A stretch of DNA of 64,000 nucleotides from Thalassovita sp. Lineage in GTDB: Bacteria; Pseudomonadota; Alphaproteobacteria; Rhodobacterales; Rhodobacteraceae. A program made the position numbers and the translations under genes. Below are positions 55,247 to 63,932 of this stretch, in pieces. The stretch lies in NCBI RefSeq assembly GCF_963691685.1, contig NZ_OY829290.1:4491001-4555000 (forward strand), read 5' to 3'. The notes below the pieces were generated by a model. That model was not told where the DNA came from and searched no databases. It saw nothing but the letters and a program-made list of their open reading frames with translations. Position 1 is the first letter of the stretch, and the number at the start of each line of letters is the position of its first letter.

Positions 55247-57109
55247 ATGTCCCGTTTGTTGTCCCGTCTCAATATGTTTGACCCGTTTGCCCGCGCAGAG
55301 GGGCCGCCGCCGGAAACCCTGTTTGCCTTTGTGCTGTGGTCGATGAAGGGGGCCGGGCCCGCGCTGATGCTGGCGATTGTACTGGCGGTTCTGGCGGGGG
55401 GGTTAGATGCCTCCACCGCTTACCTGCTGGGTCTGGTCATCGATATGGCGACGGCCAGCACGCCTGAGGCGTTTTTCACCGATGCCAGCTGGCTGCTGAT
55501 CTTCATTCTGGTGTTTTTCCTGGCGGTGCGTCCGGTGATCCTGGGGCTTTCGGCTTTGGCGACGGGCTATATCGTCACCCCCAACATCAGCCCGCTGATC
55601 CTGTCGCGGCTGCACCGTTGGACGCTGGGGCAATCGGTTGATTTCTTTGACAATGACTTTGCCGGGCGGATTGCGCAGAAACAGATGCAGACCGCCAATG
55701 CGCTGACGCAGGTGGTGTCTGAGGTCATTCAGGTGGTGGCCTTTGTCTTTGCGGCGGTTGCGGCCTCTTTCGCGGTGCTTTTCGCCATTGATTGGCGCAT
55801 GTCGCTGGCCTTTGTCCTGTGGTTTGGCCTCTATGCGATGGTCCTCTGGATCTATCTGCCGCTGGTGCGCAGCTACGCCAGACGCCGCGCTGGGGCGCGT
55901 GCTGCGGTCAGTGGTCAGGTCGTCGACACCGTGACCAACATCAAAACCGTGAAGCTTTTTGCCCATGCCGATCACGAAGATCAGGCTGCTTTAGACACTA
56001 TGCGGGGCTACCGCGACCTGTCGTTGGAGTTCGGCTTCCTCTCGGCCACTTTCCGGACAGTGCTGATGTTGGTCGGGGGCATTCTGCCGGTTGTGCTGGT
56101 GGGTATGGCGCTGTGGTTCTGGTCGCAGGGGCAGGCCAGTGCCGGTGACATCGTAGCGGCCGGTGCCGTGGCGCTGCGGCTGTCGCAGATGACCGGTTGG
56201 TTCAGCTTTGCCCTGATGGGGCTTTATGCCAGCGTTGGTGAAGTTGAGGACGGGATGAAGACCCTAACCAAGCGGGATCGGTTGGAAGATACTGCGGACG
56301 CCACCCCGCTGGCGGTCACGGATGGTGAGATTGCCTTTGACAAGGTGAGCTTCGCCTATGGGCGTGAAATCGGTGGCGTCAGCGATGTCAGCCTGACGAT
56401 CAAACCGGGTGAAAAGCTGGGCATCGTCGGCGCGTCGGGGGCGGGTAAGTCAACCTTGGTTTCGCTCTTGTTGCGGCTCTATGACACCGAGAATGGCGCT
56501 GTTTCCATCGACGGGCAGGATCTGCGCAGGGTGACACAGGAAAGCCTGCGCCGGCAGATCGGCATGGTCACGCAGGAAACCGCGATGTTCAATCGCTCGG
56601 CGCGTGACAACATCCTTTATGGCCGCCCAGATGCGGATGACGCTGCCCTGATCGGTGCTGCGGAACAGGCCGAAGCGCATGAGTTCATTCTGGGCCTGCG
56701 CGACAGCGAAGGACGCGAAGGCTATGACGCCTTCCTTGGGGAACGCGGTGTGAAACTGTCCGGCGGGCAGCGGCAGCGGATCGCGCTGGCCCGGGCGATC
56801 ATCAAAGACGCGCCCATTCTGGTGCTGGACGAGGCTACTTCGGCCCTGGACAGCGAAGTTGAGGCTGCCATTCAAACCGCGTTGGAGCGCGTGATGGAGG
56901 GCAAAACCGTTCTGGCCATTGCGCACCGCCTGTCGACGATTTCGCAGATGGATCGCATTATCGTGCTGGATCAGGGTCGCATCGTCGAAGAGGGCACCCA
57001 TGCGGAGCTGCTGGCGCATAAGGGGCTTTATTCGCGCTATTGGGACCGCCAGTCCGGTGGTTTCCTAGGCGCGGATGACACGGTCGGCCAGCCCGAAGCG
57101 GCTGAGTGA
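55247..57109 (+). CDS. ABC exporter, fused membrane-ATPase half transporter
   Basis: 620 residues, start supported by GAAGG at 6 nt. About six N-terminal membrane helices (residues 35-330) precede the ATPase: Walker A GASGAGKST (about residue 391), signature LSGGQRQR, Walker B ILVLDEATSALD and AHRLSTI. This is a type IV (MsbA-like) exporter half that works as a dimer. Substrate unknown. The 196-bp upstream gap has no gene; it contains a GCGCAC/GTGCGC hairpin near 55140. A possible promoter there is weak. Confidence 0.9.
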   Translation: MSRLLSRLNMFDPFARAEGPPPETLFAFVLWSMKGAGPALMLAIVLAVLAGGLDASTAYLLGLVIDMATASTPEAFFTDASWLLIFILVFFLAVRPVILGLSALATGYIVTPNISPLILSRLHRWTLGQSVDFFDNDFAGRIAQKQMQTANALTQVVSEVIQVVAFVFAAVAASFAVLFAIDWRMSLAFVLWFGLYAMVLWIYLPLVRSYARRRAGARAAVSGQVVDTVTNIKTVKLFAHADHEDQAALDTMRGYRDLSLEFGFLSATFRTVLMLVGGILPVVLVGMALWFWSQGQASAGDIVAAGAVALRLSQMTGWFSFALMGLYASVGEVEDGMKTLTKRDRLEDTADATPLAVTDGEIAFDKVSFAYGREIGGVSDVSLTIKPGEKLGIVGASGAGKSTLVSLLLRLYDTENGAVSIDGQDLRRVTQESLRRQIGMVTQETAMFNRSARDNILYGRPDADDAALIGAAEQAEAHEFILGLRDSEGREGYDAFLGERGVKLSGGQRQRIALARAIIKDAPILVLDEATSALDSEVEAAIQTALERVMEGKTVLAIAHRLSTISQMDRIIVLDQGRIVEEGTHAELLAHKGLYSRYWDRQSGGFLGADDTVGQPEAAE

Positions 57110-57181
57110 ACCGTTGAGGTGAACACGGCCTATCCGCAATAGGGGCTAGTGCAACCGGGGCGCTTTGGCTATGAGCGCCCC

Positions 57182-58411
57182 ATGCAGACATATCAGATCA
57201 CACGTTTGGGCCATCAGGGTGATGGCATTGCGCAGACCGATGCCGGGCCGGTGTTTGCACCGATGACCCTGCCGGGCGAAGAGGTCACCGGCACGCTGGA
57301 TGGGCAGCGGCTGCGCGAGGTGCGTATTGTCACCCCGTCTGAGGATCGTGTGTCTGCCGACTGCCGCCATTACAAAAGCTGCGGTGGCTGTCAGTTGCAG
57401 CATGCCTCGGATGAATTTGTCGCCGACTGGAAGGTTGGGGTGGTGCAACAGGCCTTGGCGGCGCAGGGGCTTGAGACCACGTTTCGCCCGATCCTGACCT
57501 CACCACCGCAGACCCGCCGCCGCGCCAGCCTGTCGGTCCGGCGCACCAAGAAGGGCGCGATGGCCGGGTTCCACGCCAAGGGGTCTGATGTGATCGTGCA
57601 GGTGCCTGACTGTCAGCTGCTGCATCCTGAATTGATGCAGGCGATGGCTGTTGCGGAAAAACTGGCGATGATCGGCGGCAGCCGCAAGGGTGAGCTGAGC
57701 GTTCTGGCCACCATGTCCGAAACAGGTCTGGATCTGGCAGTGACGGGCGGCAAGCCGCTGGATGAACAGCTGCGCATTGATCTGTCGGCTGAGGTCGAAG
57801 CCTTCAAGCTGGCCCGGCTTGCCTGGGATGATGAGGTGGTCGGACAACGTGAACCGCCATTGCAGGCCTTTGGCAAGGCGCATGTGTCGCCGCCGTCTGG
57901 GGCGTTTTTGCAGGCGACCCCACAGGGTGAATTGGATCTTTTGGCCGCGGTGAAGGAAATCGTTGGCCCGGCAAAACAGGTGATCGACCTGTTTGCAGGG
58001 TGTGGCACCTTTGCCCTGCCTTTGGCCGAAACGGCTGAGGTGCATGCGGTCGAAGGCGAAAAGGCGATGATGGCCGCCCTTGATCTGGGCTGGCGCCGGG
58101 CGCAGGGCTTGAAAAAGGTCAGCCATGAGGCACGTGATCTGTTCCGTCGTCCGTTGATGCCGGATGAGCTGCAAAAAACCGATGCGGTGGTGATCGACCC
58201 GCCCCGCGCCGGTGCCGAAGCGCAAGTGCGTGAGCTGGCAGCCTCGGCGGTGCCGGTGATTGCCTTTGTGTCCTGCAACCCGGTGACATTCGCGCGGGAT
58301 GCTAAGATTTTGCTGGCCGGAAACTATCAGTTGCACTGGGTGCAGGTGGTGGATCAGTTCCGCTGGTCATCGCATGTGGAACTTGTCGCAAAGTTTACCA
58401 GAAAAGCCTGA
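57182..58411 (+). CDS. rlmD: 23S rRNA (uracil-C5)-methyltransferase, RlmD/RumA family
   Basis: 409 residues from ATG 57182. An N-terminal TRAM domain is followed by four cysteines for a [4Fe-4S] cluster (CRHYKSCGGCQLQ and the later CQLLHPE), a SAM core with IDLFAGCGTFALPL, and the catalytic nucleophile region SCNPVTFARD. It methylates U in 23S rRNA (m5U1939 in Escherichia coli RlmD); exact site (747 or 1939) cannot be read from sequence. Confidence 0.9.
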   Translation: MQTYQITRLGHQGDGIAQTDAGPVFAPMTLPGEEVTGTLDGQRLREVRIVTPSEDRVSADCRHYKSCGGCQLQHASDEFVADWKVGVVQQALAAQGLETTFRPILTSPPQTRRRASLSVRRTKKGAMAGFHAKGSDVIVQVPDCQLLHPELMQAMAVAEKLAMIGGSRKGELSVLATMSETGLDLAVTGGKPLDEQLRIDLSAEVEAFKLARLAWDDEVVGQREPPLQAFGKAHVSPPSGAFLQATPQGELDLLAAVKEIVGPAKQVIDLFAGCGTFALPLAETAEVHAVEGEKAMMAALDLGWRRAQGLKKVSHEARDLFRRPLMPDELQKTDAVVIDPPRAGAEAQVRELAASAVPVIAFVSCNPVTFARDAKILLAGNYQLHWVQVVDQFRWSSHVELVAKFTRKA

Positions 58412-58498
58412 AACGGCACGAATTGTGCTACGGCACTGGCGTGAAATGCGTTATACACTTGGGCAAAACACAAGAATGAAATTCTGAGGCAAGCAGAC

Positions 58499-58999
58499 AT
58501 GCGAAACATCAAGGTGGCGGTTCTGACCGTGGCGCTTATGGCGCTGGCGGCCTGTTCCTCGGGGTCGAAATTCCGCAGCTATCACGGCCCGGAAGTGACC
58601 CGCATCATCGTGCAGAAAAGCGATCGGATGATGTATCTGATGCACCATGACAAGGTGCTGAAATCTTTCGATATCGGTTTGGGATTTTCGCCCGAAGGCG
58701 ACAAGCTGCGTGAAGGGGATGGGAAAACGCCCGAAGGCAATTATTTCATCAACCGCCGCAACCCTAACAGCAAGTTCCATCTGTCGGTTGGCATCAACTA
58801 CCCCGACACCCGCGATATGGCTGAGGCCCGCGCCGCAGGCGTTAATCCAGGGGGCGATATCTTCATCCATGGCCGTCCTGAGAAATACCGCAACGGGGTT
58901 CAGGACTGGACAGCGGGCTGTATCGCTGTGACCGACCGCGAAGTTGAGCTGATCTACGCGATGGTCAAAAACGGCACGCCGATCACCATCAACCCGTGA
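58499..58999 (+). CDS. YkuD L,D-transpeptidase-family lipoprotein
   Basis: 166 residues. Signal with lipobox LAAC (Cys near residue 19), then a YkuD domain with the active-site pattern FIHG...DWTAGCIAVTDREVE, where H and C are catalytic. It would cross-link or modify peptidoglycan in the periplasm, anchored to a membrane. It ends at a bidirectional terminator facing the CAP gene. Confidence 0.9.
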   Translation: MRNIKVAVLTVALMALAACSSGSKFRSYHGPEVTRIIVQKSDRMMYLMHHDKVLKSFDIGLGFSPEGDKLREGDGKTPEGNYFINRRNPNSKFHLSVGINYPDTRDMAEARAAGVNPGGDIFIHGRPEKYRNGVQDWTAGCIAVTDREVELIYAMVKNGTPITINP

Positions 59000-59030
59000 T
59001 CTGAGTAGCGGATCGATACCGTCAGACATG

Positions 59031-59062
59031 AAAAAGGCGCCTGCGGATTGCGGCGCCTTTTT
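59031..59062. terminator. Bidirectional terminator
   Basis: AAAAAGGCGCC / GGCGCCTTTTT, a perfect 11-bp stem (59031-59041 with 59052-59062) with a 10-nt loop, between convergent transpeptidase and CAP genes. Confidence 0.85.
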
Positions 59063-59083
59063 AAATGCTGTGATGGCTGTGCC

Positions 59084-59656
59084 TCAGCCCTGTGGCGGGC
59101 TGGTGTCAGCGTCTGGGATCGGTGCGGACAGCACCTGTGTCGCGCTCGAATCGCCCATGACCAAGGTCCACCAGATCTTGCCGTTGACTTCCTGATGCCA
59201 GGCGAAGCCCAGATCGCTGGCTTCGGGGGCCACGACAACACGGCGGGTGTCCGGCTGTTCCATCCAGGCGGCAAGGGTTTCAATCTCGGTCTCATAGGTT
59301 TCCGAGATGTTTTCACCCACCAGTGCGCCGGTGTAGCCCACCCGGGCCACCCGATCCAGGGGGGAGGAGCCGTCAGAGCCAAAGTGCCAGGGGCGGTTTT
59401 GGATCGCCATGTCGCGGGCATGTGTTGCAGCTGCTGCATTCAGCTGGGCGTTCATTTGAACCGGTGTGGCGCCAGCGGCTTGGCGCAGCGCGTTGACCGA
59501 ATCCAGCATGCGGAACTGAATCGCCGAGGTTTCACCAGCACGGATGCGATAAAGCTGTGGCAGCGGTTTTCCGTCAGACCCCAGCTGTTGCGTTGTCTCA
59601 ACACAGGCGGCAAGGCTGACTGCGGCCAGGGTAAGCAAGCTGAATGAACGCAACAT
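59084..59656 (-). CDS. CAP (SCP-like) domain lipoprotein
   Basis: 190 residues. Signal with lipobox SLAACVE, then a CAP/SCP-PR1 domain: NAAAATHARDMAIQNRPWHFGSD, and GYTGALVGENISETYET and WWTLVMGD. The two histidines and acidic residues of CAP domains are partly conserved. Bacterial CAP proteins often act at the envelope. It lies between the two L,D-transpeptidase-family genes. Confidence 0.88.
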   Translation of the reverse strand: MLRSFSLLTLAAVSLAACVETTQQLGSDGKPLPQLYRIRAGETSAIQFRMLDSVNALRQAAGATPVQMNAQLNAAAATHARDMAIQNRPWHFGSDGSSPLDRVARVGYTGALVGENISETYETEIETLAAWMEQPDTRRVVVAPEASDLGFAWHQEVNGKIWWTLVMGDSSATQVLSAPIPDADTSPPQG

Positions 59657-59757
59657 AGGAAGGCCTCGGGTAATTTCGATTGTCAGAGACCTACAGCGCT
59701 AAGCGTTGTTATTCAAACCCACATAAGCGTGAAGTTGCATGATGACAGGTCTTTGAT

Positions 59758-59786
59758 TTGCGACTGCGGCATTCCCGCCATAATAT
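59758..59786 (+). promoter_or_regulatory. Possible promoter of the second L,D-transpeptidase gene
   Basis: TTGCGA, 17 nt, TAATAT, 39 nt upstream of the start codon. Confidence 0.35.
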
Positions 59787-59825
59787 CCGCGGCAAAAGCC
59801 GATCTGCGGCTCAGGAGGGTTCTAC

Positions 59826-60440
59826 ATGACGAAGCTACCGTCAAAGTCATCGCCGTTTTTGCTGAATCGGCGCGGGTTTATGGCTGGAAGCGCCGCTTTT
59901 ATTGGTGCGCCAGCGATTGCCCAAAGCGTTGCCGAAGCGGACACCACTGAAATCGAGGCTGAGGTGTCGCAGACTGTGCGGCGCAATATTTCCAGTTTCC
60001 GGTCGCTGGACTGGCGTCCCTACTTCAGCAACCTGCGCAAAGGTGCTGTGTTGGTCGATATCGATTCGCGCGCGCTGCATTACTGGTCTGAGGATGGTGA
60101 GACCTACAAACTCTACCCTTCCTCTGTGCCTCTGACCGAGGATCTGACCCGGCGCGGCCGTACCTCAGTGGTGCGCAAGGTCGAAGGGCCCAGCTGGCGC
60201 CCAACACCGTCGATGAAAAAGCGCAATCCGGATTGGCCGGACTTCGTGCCGCCGGGGCCGGATAACCCGCTGGGCACCCATGCGCTGTATCTCAGCTGGA
60301 CCTATTATCGGATCCACGGCACTCATGATACGCGCAAGATTGGCCGTCGTTCGTCAAACGGTTGCATTGGTCTGTTCAACGAACACATTGAAGAGCTGTT
60401 TGCCATGACCAAAGTGGGCACGCAGGTGTTGCTAATTTGA
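59826..60440 (+). CDS. Tat-exported YkuD L,D-transpeptidase-family protein
   Basis: 204 residues. A twin-arginine signal NRRGFMAGSAAFIGAPAIA is followed by a YkuD domain with THALYLSWTYYRIHGTHD and RRSSNGCIGLFN, giving the catalytic H and C. This is the ErfK/YbiS-like form, periplasmic. CAGGAGGG provides a strong ribosome site. It probably acts in peptidoglycan cross-linking or lipoprotein attachment. Confidence 0.9.
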   Translation: MTKLPSKSSPFLLNRRGFMAGSAAFIGAPAIAQSVAEADTTEIEAEVSQTVRRNISSFRSLDWRPYFSNLRKGAVLVDIDSRALHYWSEDGETYKLYPSSVPLTEDLTRRGRTSVVRKVEGPSWRPTPSMKKRNPDWPDFVPPGPDNPLGTHALYLSWTYYRIHGTHDTRKIGRRSSNGCIGLFNEHIEELFAMTKVGTQVLLI

Positions 60441-60465
60441 CCACAAAATGACTGCCACCGCCGCG

Positions 60466-60490
60466 AACCCCGGAAACGGGGTTTGCATTT
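60466..60490 (+). terminator. Probable terminator of the transpeptidase gene
   Basis: AACCCCG-GAAA-CGGGGTT stem-loop (60466-60483) followed by TGCATTT; the T-run is interrupted. Confidence 0.5.
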
Positions 60491-60499
60491 ATTATGCAA
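60483..60499. promoter_or_regulatory. Inverted repeat upstream of the small-peptide gene
   Basis: TTGCAT-TTATT-ATGCAA, perfect 6-bp arms with a 5-nt spacer, 86 nt upstream of the start at 60585, overlapping a weak -35 (TTGCAT) with TTTAGA 17 nt later. It resembles a regulator operator; the regulator is not identifiable. Confidence 0.35.
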
Positions 60500-60584
60500 T
60501 TGATGTTTAGACAAATCTACAAGGACGTCTTGCGCTTGGTTTCAGGCAATCATTATGACCAAGCAAATATCTCTGGAGGATACT

Positions 60585-60767
60585 ATGAAAAAACTCGTTC
60601 TCGCCGCTGCTCTGACCGCCGCCGCTTCGACCGCCTTCGCTGGCAACATGGAAGCCCCTGTGATGGAGCCGGAAGTCATCGTTGAAACCGCGACCTCGTC
60701 GTCGTCGGCTGGCATCGTTGTTCCGCTGATCCTGCTGGCCGTTGTTGCCGCAGCTGTTGCTGACTAA
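60585..60767 (+). CDS. Small 60-residue exported or membrane peptide
   Basis: 60 residues from ATG 60585, with GGAGG 5 nt upstream; a frame beginning at 60555 is less likely. N-terminal signal KKLVLAAALTAAASTAFA, predicted cleavage at AFA-GN, then a short acidic stretch (EAPVMEPEVIVETA), four serines, and a C-terminal hydrophobic helix GIVVPLILLAVVAAAVAD. It has its own strong terminator, so it is an independent transcript. I recognise no domain and no function. Confidence 0.75.
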   Translation: MKKLVLAAALTAAASTAFAGNMEAPVMEPEVIVETATSSSSAGIVVPLILLAVVAAAVAD

Positions 60768-60794
60768 TTCGTCAGTTCAGACGCTAAGAATTTT

Positions 60795-60824
60795 AAAGGC
60801 GGTGGAATTATCCACCGCCTTTTT
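60795..60824 (+). terminator. Rho-independent terminator of the small-peptide gene
   Basis: AAAGGCGGTGGA-ATTA-TCCACCGCCTTT, a perfect 12-bp stem followed by TT; A-run on the other side also serves hemH on the opposite strand poorly. Confidence 0.85.
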
Positions 60825-60855
60825 CATGTCTACTGCCTTGTGACGGGGTTGCAGT

Positions 60856-61932
60856 TTAACCCTTTGGGTCGATCCAGCCCTTCAGGTTGTCTTCGACGAT
60901 TTGTGCCAGGGCGTCCATATGGTCATCACGATCATTGAGGCAGGGGATGTAGGTGAAATGTTCCCCACCGGCCTCTTCGAAGCTTTCTTTGATCTCTTCA
61001 TTGATCTCTTCCAGCGTTTCGATGCAATCGGCTGAGAAGGCTGGCGCCACCACGGCGATGTGTTTTTTGCCCTCTTCCTTGGCCAGACGCGCCACCTCTT
61101 CCACGGTGTAGGGGCGCAGCCATTCTTCGCGGCCAAAGACCGACTGGAAGGTGGTTTTGATCTGCGTGTCATCCCAGCCCAGACGCTCTTTCAGCAGACG
61201 GGTCTGTTTCTGACACTTGCAGTGATAGGGATCGCCCTGCATCAGATAGCGTTTTGGCATGCCGTGATAGGACACCACCAGCATTTCCGGCTTGCTCTCC
61301 GCGGCGGCATAGGCCTCCTCGATGGAGGTTGCCAGCGCTTCAATATAGGCGGTGTTGTCAAAATATTCCGGCACGGTGCGGGCAGCGGGCTGGTAGGTTT
61401 CTTTCATCAGAGCGCGGAAGAACTGATCGTTTGCCGTGGCCATCGTGGCGCCCGCATATTGCGGGTAGAGCGGGAAGAACAGGATCTTGGTGCAGCCCGC
61501 GGCCACCATTTCACGCACCTTGGAGTCGGTCGACGGGTTGCCGTAGCGCATGCAGAAATCGACCATGACACTGTCGCCATAACGGTCATACATCCGTTGC
61601 GCCATCGCTGCGGTCTGATCCTTGGTGATGGTCAGCAGCGGGCTTTCGTCGGCCTCTTCGTTCCAGATGGACCGATAGGCTTCGCCCGACGAAAACGGTC
61701 GTTTGGTCAGAATGATCAGCTGCAACAGCGGCTGCCATTTCCAGGACGGCAGATCGATTACGCGTTTGTCCGACAGGAACTCATTCAGGTAGCGGCGCAT
61801 CGACCAGTAGTCGGTGTTATCTGGGGTGCCCAGATTGGCCAGCAATACGCCGATTTTCGGTGCCGGAACCTTGGGGTGGTCCTGATCGGCATGTTCCGGT
61901 TTGGTGGCTATGGTCTGAGCGTCCAGCATCAT
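60856..61932 (-). CDS. hemH: Ferrochelatase
   Basis: 358 residues. GVLLANLGTPDN near the N-terminus, the catalytic VVSYHGMPKRYL with its His, and the C-terminal acidic metal-path region (AFSADCIETLEEI, GGEHFTYIPCLND) identify HemH. It inserts Fe2+ into protoporphyrin IX at the inner membrane. It is a single gene converging on the small-peptide gene. Confidence 0.97.
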   Translation of the reverse strand: MMLDAQTIATKPEHADQDHPKVPAPKIGVLLANLGTPDNTDYWSMRRYLNEFLSDKRVIDLPSWKWQPLLQLIILTKRPFSSGEAYRSIWNEEADESPLLTITKDQTAAMAQRMYDRYGDSVMVDFCMRYGNPSTDSKVREMVAAGCTKILFFPLYPQYAGATMATANDQFFRALMKETYQPAARTVPEYFDNTAYIEALATSIEEAYAAAESKPEMLVVSYHGMPKRYLMQGDPYHCKCQKQTRLLKERLGWDDTQIKTTFQSVFGREEWLRPYTVEEVARLAKEEGKKHIAVVAPAFSADCIETLEEINEEIKESFEEAGGEHFTYIPCLNDRDDHMDALAQIVEDNLKGWIDPKG

Positions 61933-62002
61933 CGCGTCCTTCGTCTTCTACCTTGTCGCCAGTGTGGCGTTCGATAGGGACATAAACGCTTCGCGCCACA
62001 GG

Positions 62003-62860
62003 TCAATCCGGCAGCTTGGTTTCCTGCGTTCCTAATGCTTCGGCAAGACGCTGTGTCGCAGATCCGGGGCGCAAAGGTTGCGGTTGGCTGTCATCCGGGG
62101 CCCAACCGGTGAGGAAGACCAACTCATAGGTGGCGTGAATGCGGCCATCCCCGTCGGCATGGTGATCCTGATAAATCTCGGCGGCGCGGCGCAACACGGC
62201 AGGTTTGGTCGGATGACGCAACCGGGCCTGCAGAGCATTGGCCTCGCCCATCGCCCTGAGATCGCGCATCAGGTGAAAGGCGGTTTGGTAGCTGACATCC
62301 AGCGCCAGATTGTCGGCCACAGGCAGGGCCAGACCGGCCCGTTGCAACAGTGCGCCCAGATCCCGGATCTCCGCCATCGGTACCACGCGGGGTGACAGGC
62401 CACCGGAGACAGCAACTTCAGCCTCAGCCAGGGCGGCGCGCAATTCGGCCAGGGTTTGGCCACCAAAGCCAACCCCCAGGAAGAACCCATCAGGGCGCAA
62501 CGCGCGACGGCATTGGATCAACTGACCCACCGGATCATTGGCCCAATGCAGCGCCATGGCATGGATAACCAGATCATAGGCGCCGACCTCCAGATCCAAG
62601 ACCTCATCGTCGCTGACAACCCGCGCCTCGGGGAAGGCCGCCTGCCAGAGCGCGGGAAATCCAGTGACCACGGCGCAATTCGTAAACGTTCTGTTAACCA
62701 TTTGCAGGCGATGCTGGACCTCTTCGATCGCGGCCTCCTGCAAGAACAGCGCAGGGGCATCGGCCTTTAGGGCACGGGCGCGGTTGCGGGTCAGTGCGGC
62801 GCGGTCTGTCAGGCGCGGCGCCTCATTGGCCGAAGGGTGTGGCATCTGGAAATCACTCAT
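62003..62860 (-). CDS. BioC/NDUFAF5-like SAM-dependent methyltransferase-fold protein
   Basis: 285 residues from ATG 62860; no strong ribosome site. A degenerate class I methyltransferase fold: the usual GxGxG motif I is replaced by VVTGFPALWQAAF-type sequence, while YDLVIHAMALHWANDPVGQL closely resembles the BioC/NDUFAF5 family. NDUFAF5 in mitochondria hydroxylates a complex I subunit, and alphaproteobacterial homologues may have a similar role. Only 14 nt separate its start from the divergent comF start. Confidence 0.75.
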   Translation of the reverse strand: MSDFQMPHPSANEAPRLTDRAALTRNRARALKADAPALFLQEAAIEEVQHRLQMVNRTFTNCAVVTGFPALWQAAFPEARVVSDDEVLDLEVGAYDLVIHAMALHWANDPVGQLIQCRRALRPDGFFLGVGFGGQTLAELRAALAEAEVAVSGGLSPRVVPMAEIRDLGALLQRAGLALPVADNLALDVSYQTAFHLMRDLRAMGEANALQARLRHPTKPAVLRRAAEIYQDHHADGDGRIHATYELVFLTGWAPDDSQPQPLRPGSATQRLAEALGTQETKLPD

Positions 62861-62874
62861 GGGGCGTAGATAGA

Positions 62875-63621
62875 ATGGCTTGGCCCACAATTCAAACAGC
62901 GCTGCGGGTGATTTACCCGCCCCGGTGTCTTGGCTGCGGCAGTCTGGTGGAAACGGAGGCCGGCCTGTGCCCGTCCTGCTGGCGGGAGGTGCAATTCATC
63001 GGTGGGCTGGTCTGCGACCAATGCGGTCTGCCACTGCCGGGCGAATCGGATCAGGATGAGCGGTGCGATGATTGCCTGCGGCTGGAACGGCCCTGGCAGC
63101 GGGGGCGCGCTGCGTTGCTTTACGAAGGGCAGGGGCGGCAGCTGGTCATGGCACTAAAGCATGGTGATCGTCAGGACATCGCGCCAATTGCGGCCCGATG
63201 GATGGCGCAGGTTGCGGTGCCAGTGCTGCTGCCCGAAACGCTGATCACCCCGGTGCCGCTGCATTGGACGCGGATGCTCAAACGGCGTTTCAATCAGGCG
63301 GCGCTGCTGGCGGAGGCCTTGGCGCAGTACACCGGACATGCCTATTGCCCCGATCTGGTGCAGCGGATGCGTGCCACGCAATCGACCAAGGGGCAGGGGC
63401 GTGAGGCGCGGTTTGCTGAGATGCAGGGCGCCTTTCGCATTCATCCCCGCAGGCGGCACCGGCTGATTGGCCGGCCGGTCTGTCTGGTGGATGATGTGAT
63501 GACCAGCGGGGCGACCCTGGCCGCGGTGTCCGAGGCCTGTCTTGCAGCGGGTGCATCTCACCTATCCGTTCTGTTACTGGCGCGGGCGCAAAAATCTCCC
63601 TACATATCGGGAAACGCCTGA
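62875..63621 (+). CDS. comF: ComF family phosphoribosyltransferase-like protein
   Basis: 248 residues from ATG 62875. The N-terminal zinc-ribbon cysteines (CLGCG, CPSC, CDQCGLPL, CDDC) and the C-terminal PRTase signature VCLVDDVMTSGATLAAV match ComF. In naturally transformable bacteria ComF assists DNA uptake; in others its function is unclear. It is followed by glutaredoxin after 50 nt, a conserved neighbourhood in alphaproteobacteria. Confidence 0.93.
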   Translation: MAWPTIQTALRVIYPPRCLGCGSLVETEAGLCPSCWREVQFIGGLVCDQCGLPLPGESDQDERCDDCLRLERPWQRGRAALLYEGQGRQLVMALKHGDRQDIAPIAARWMAQVAVPVLLPETLITPVPLHWTRMLKRRFNQAALLAEALAQYTGHAYCPDLVQRMRATQSTKGQGREARFAEMQGAFRIHPRRRHRLIGRPVCLVDDVMTSGATLAAVSEACLAAGASHLSVLLLARAQKSPYISGNA

Positions 63622-63671
63622 GAACATGCCTGAGAACAGGACTGAGCAGGCCCGATTGTAGGAAATGCCAG

Positions 63672-63929
63672 ATGCCGAACGTAGAAATCTACTCCTCCCC
63701 GCTTTGTGGGTTTTGCCACGCCGCCAAACGCCTGCTGCAGGAAAAGGGTGTCGAGTTCACCGAATATAACGTGCTGACCGATCCGGCGTTGAAGCCGAAA
63801 ATGATTGAGCGCGCCAATGGCGGCCGCACCGTGCCGCAGATCTTTATCGATGATGTACATGTGGGTGGTTGCGATGACCTTTATGCGTTGGAAAGCGCGG
63901 GCAAGCTTGACCCGATGCTGGCGGCCTGA
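63672..63929 (+). CDS. grxC: Glutaredoxin 3 type
   Basis: 85 residues. Active site CGFC in SSPLCGFCHAAKRLLQ, the cis-Pro TVPQIFID and GGCDDLYAL fit dithiol glutaredoxins of GrxC type, which usually have CPYC; CGFC is a common variant. It reduces glutathione mixed disulfides. Ribosome site AGGAA at 7 nt. Confidence 0.95.
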   Translation: MPNVEIYSSPLCGFCHAAKRLLQEKGVEFTEYNVLTDPALKPKMIERANGGRTVPQIFIDDVHVGGCDDLYALESAGKLDPMLAA

Positions 63930-63932
63930 GGC

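Noticed and set aside
62692..62702. TTAACCATTTG inside the NDUFAF5-like gene as a CtrA site
   Set aside because: Lies in coding sequence with only one half-site and no second TTAA at the right spacing.
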